Source: Zancudomyces culisetae (taxonomy: Eukaryota > Kickxellomycota > Harpellomycetes > Harpellales > Legeriomycetaceae). Taken from it: 41,238 nt of DNA. The stretch lies in contig LSSK01001125.1 in assembly GCA_001969505.1 (NCBI GenBank), forward strand, positions 1 through 41,238, read 5' to 3'. The translations under genes were made by a program, and so were the position numbers. The notes under the pieces are model-generated. The model was not told the origin of the DNA. It did no database searches and saw nothing but the letters and a program-made list of their open reading frames with translations. Positions within the stretch are counted from its first letter, which is position 1, and the number at the start of each line of letters is the position of its first letter. This document shows positions 40,644-41,238 of the stretch, piece by piece.

Positions 40644-41238
40644 CCTCGTATATTAAAAAGCTTGTACATTAAGTGAACTTGGTGTGTCAAAGCTTCTAAA
40701 CAAGTCAAGGTCCTGTATACACCACAAGAAAAGCAACTTAGTAAGACAGAGTTTACTTTTTACAGAACCGTACACTGCCATGGATCATAGTATATTGTAG
40801 TTAAAATATAGCCGTATTGTCCTTGTATTGTAGCAGCCGTGATTTTAAACGTTTGGTATTTAATCTGCTTTCGCTAATTAGTGCTACTTTGACTTCAAGC
40901 CAAGTAGTTATTTTATTCACCAGTTGATCAAGCCCTATGCTCTTATGACATTACAGCACGAAATTTCTAAGACCTCAACAGCAGGTCAGCGGTATGCCGA
41001 AGTTTTTGAGTAAATCCACTGCCTATGAATCGCAAAATAGCCATACACATACAAGGTGCCTTTAATATGTACTGATGTTCGTATTTTGTTTTTTAATCAA
41101 GATATTACCAGTATAATATTGTTTTTTTATAACTCTATTCGCACGGATACACCGTTTAAACTTATTCCGCAGTAGGTGTAGAGCATTTCGACCGGAATGC
41201 ATACATTAGAAAGTGGGTTTTATGAGCACTAATGTGTT
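40644..41238. other. Right-edge interval without a gene
   Basis: 595 nt to the window end. AT-rich; no open frame over 60 codons and no RNA gene signature seen. It is probably the 3' flank of the small two-exon gene. Confidence 0.5.

Overview
The window is about 41 kb of AT-rich eukaryotic nuclear DNA and looks like a budding yeast (Saccharomycotina). Small spliceosomal introns of roughly 65-480 nt interrupt seven of the confident gene models, with GTAAGT/GTATGT-type donors. The gene set (EFB1, an ARF GTPase, NOP6, GET1, HPM1, a PHO80-type cyclin, a soluble-type fumarate reductase) is fungal. CTG falls on invariant leucines of the fumarate reductase, so the species uses the standard code and is not in a CUG-Ser clade. 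The intron density, a SNAPC1-like protein and a MYSM1-like deubiquitinase suggest a lineage well away from Saccharomyces; I cannot name the species.

Layout, left to right. A large coiled-coil/low-complexity gene runs off the left edge (minus). A gene-free stretch of 4.4 kb (about 2.9-7.3 kb) follows, with two short perfect inverted repeats. Next come HPM1, a four-exon protein-histidine methyltransferase (minus), and a two-exon PHO80-family cyclin with a long acidic tail (minus). After 2.5 kb with no clear gene come an OSM1/FRD1-type fumarate reductase (plus), NOP6 (plus), a SNAPC1/SNAP43-like gene (minus), and a three-exon ARF GTPase (minus). Then follow 2.3 kb of apparent intergenic DNA, an 859-residue hydrophobic protein of unknown function (minus), a small orphan (minus), and EFB1 (minus), whose intron carries the box C/D snoRNA U18/snR18. 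The right third has GET1 in four exons (plus), a five-exon proline-iminopeptidase-like hydrolase (plus), a SANT+JAMM protein (minus) whose stop codon is one base from the hydrolase stop, a fungal-type transcription factor without a zinc cluster (minus), and a small two-exon orphan (plus).

Several genes serve translation or ribosome assembly: EFB1 (elongation factor 1B-alpha), its intronic U18 snoRNA (25S rRNA 2'-O-methylation), NOP6 (small-subunit biogenesis) and HPM1 (which methylates ribosomal protein Rpl3 in S. cerevisiae). GET1 and ARF act in ER insertion and Golgi vesicle traffic. I see no operon-like logic, tRNA, rRNA, transposon or CRISPR. Exon boundaries were set by hand from splice signals, reading phase and protein-family continuity; cDNA would confirm them.
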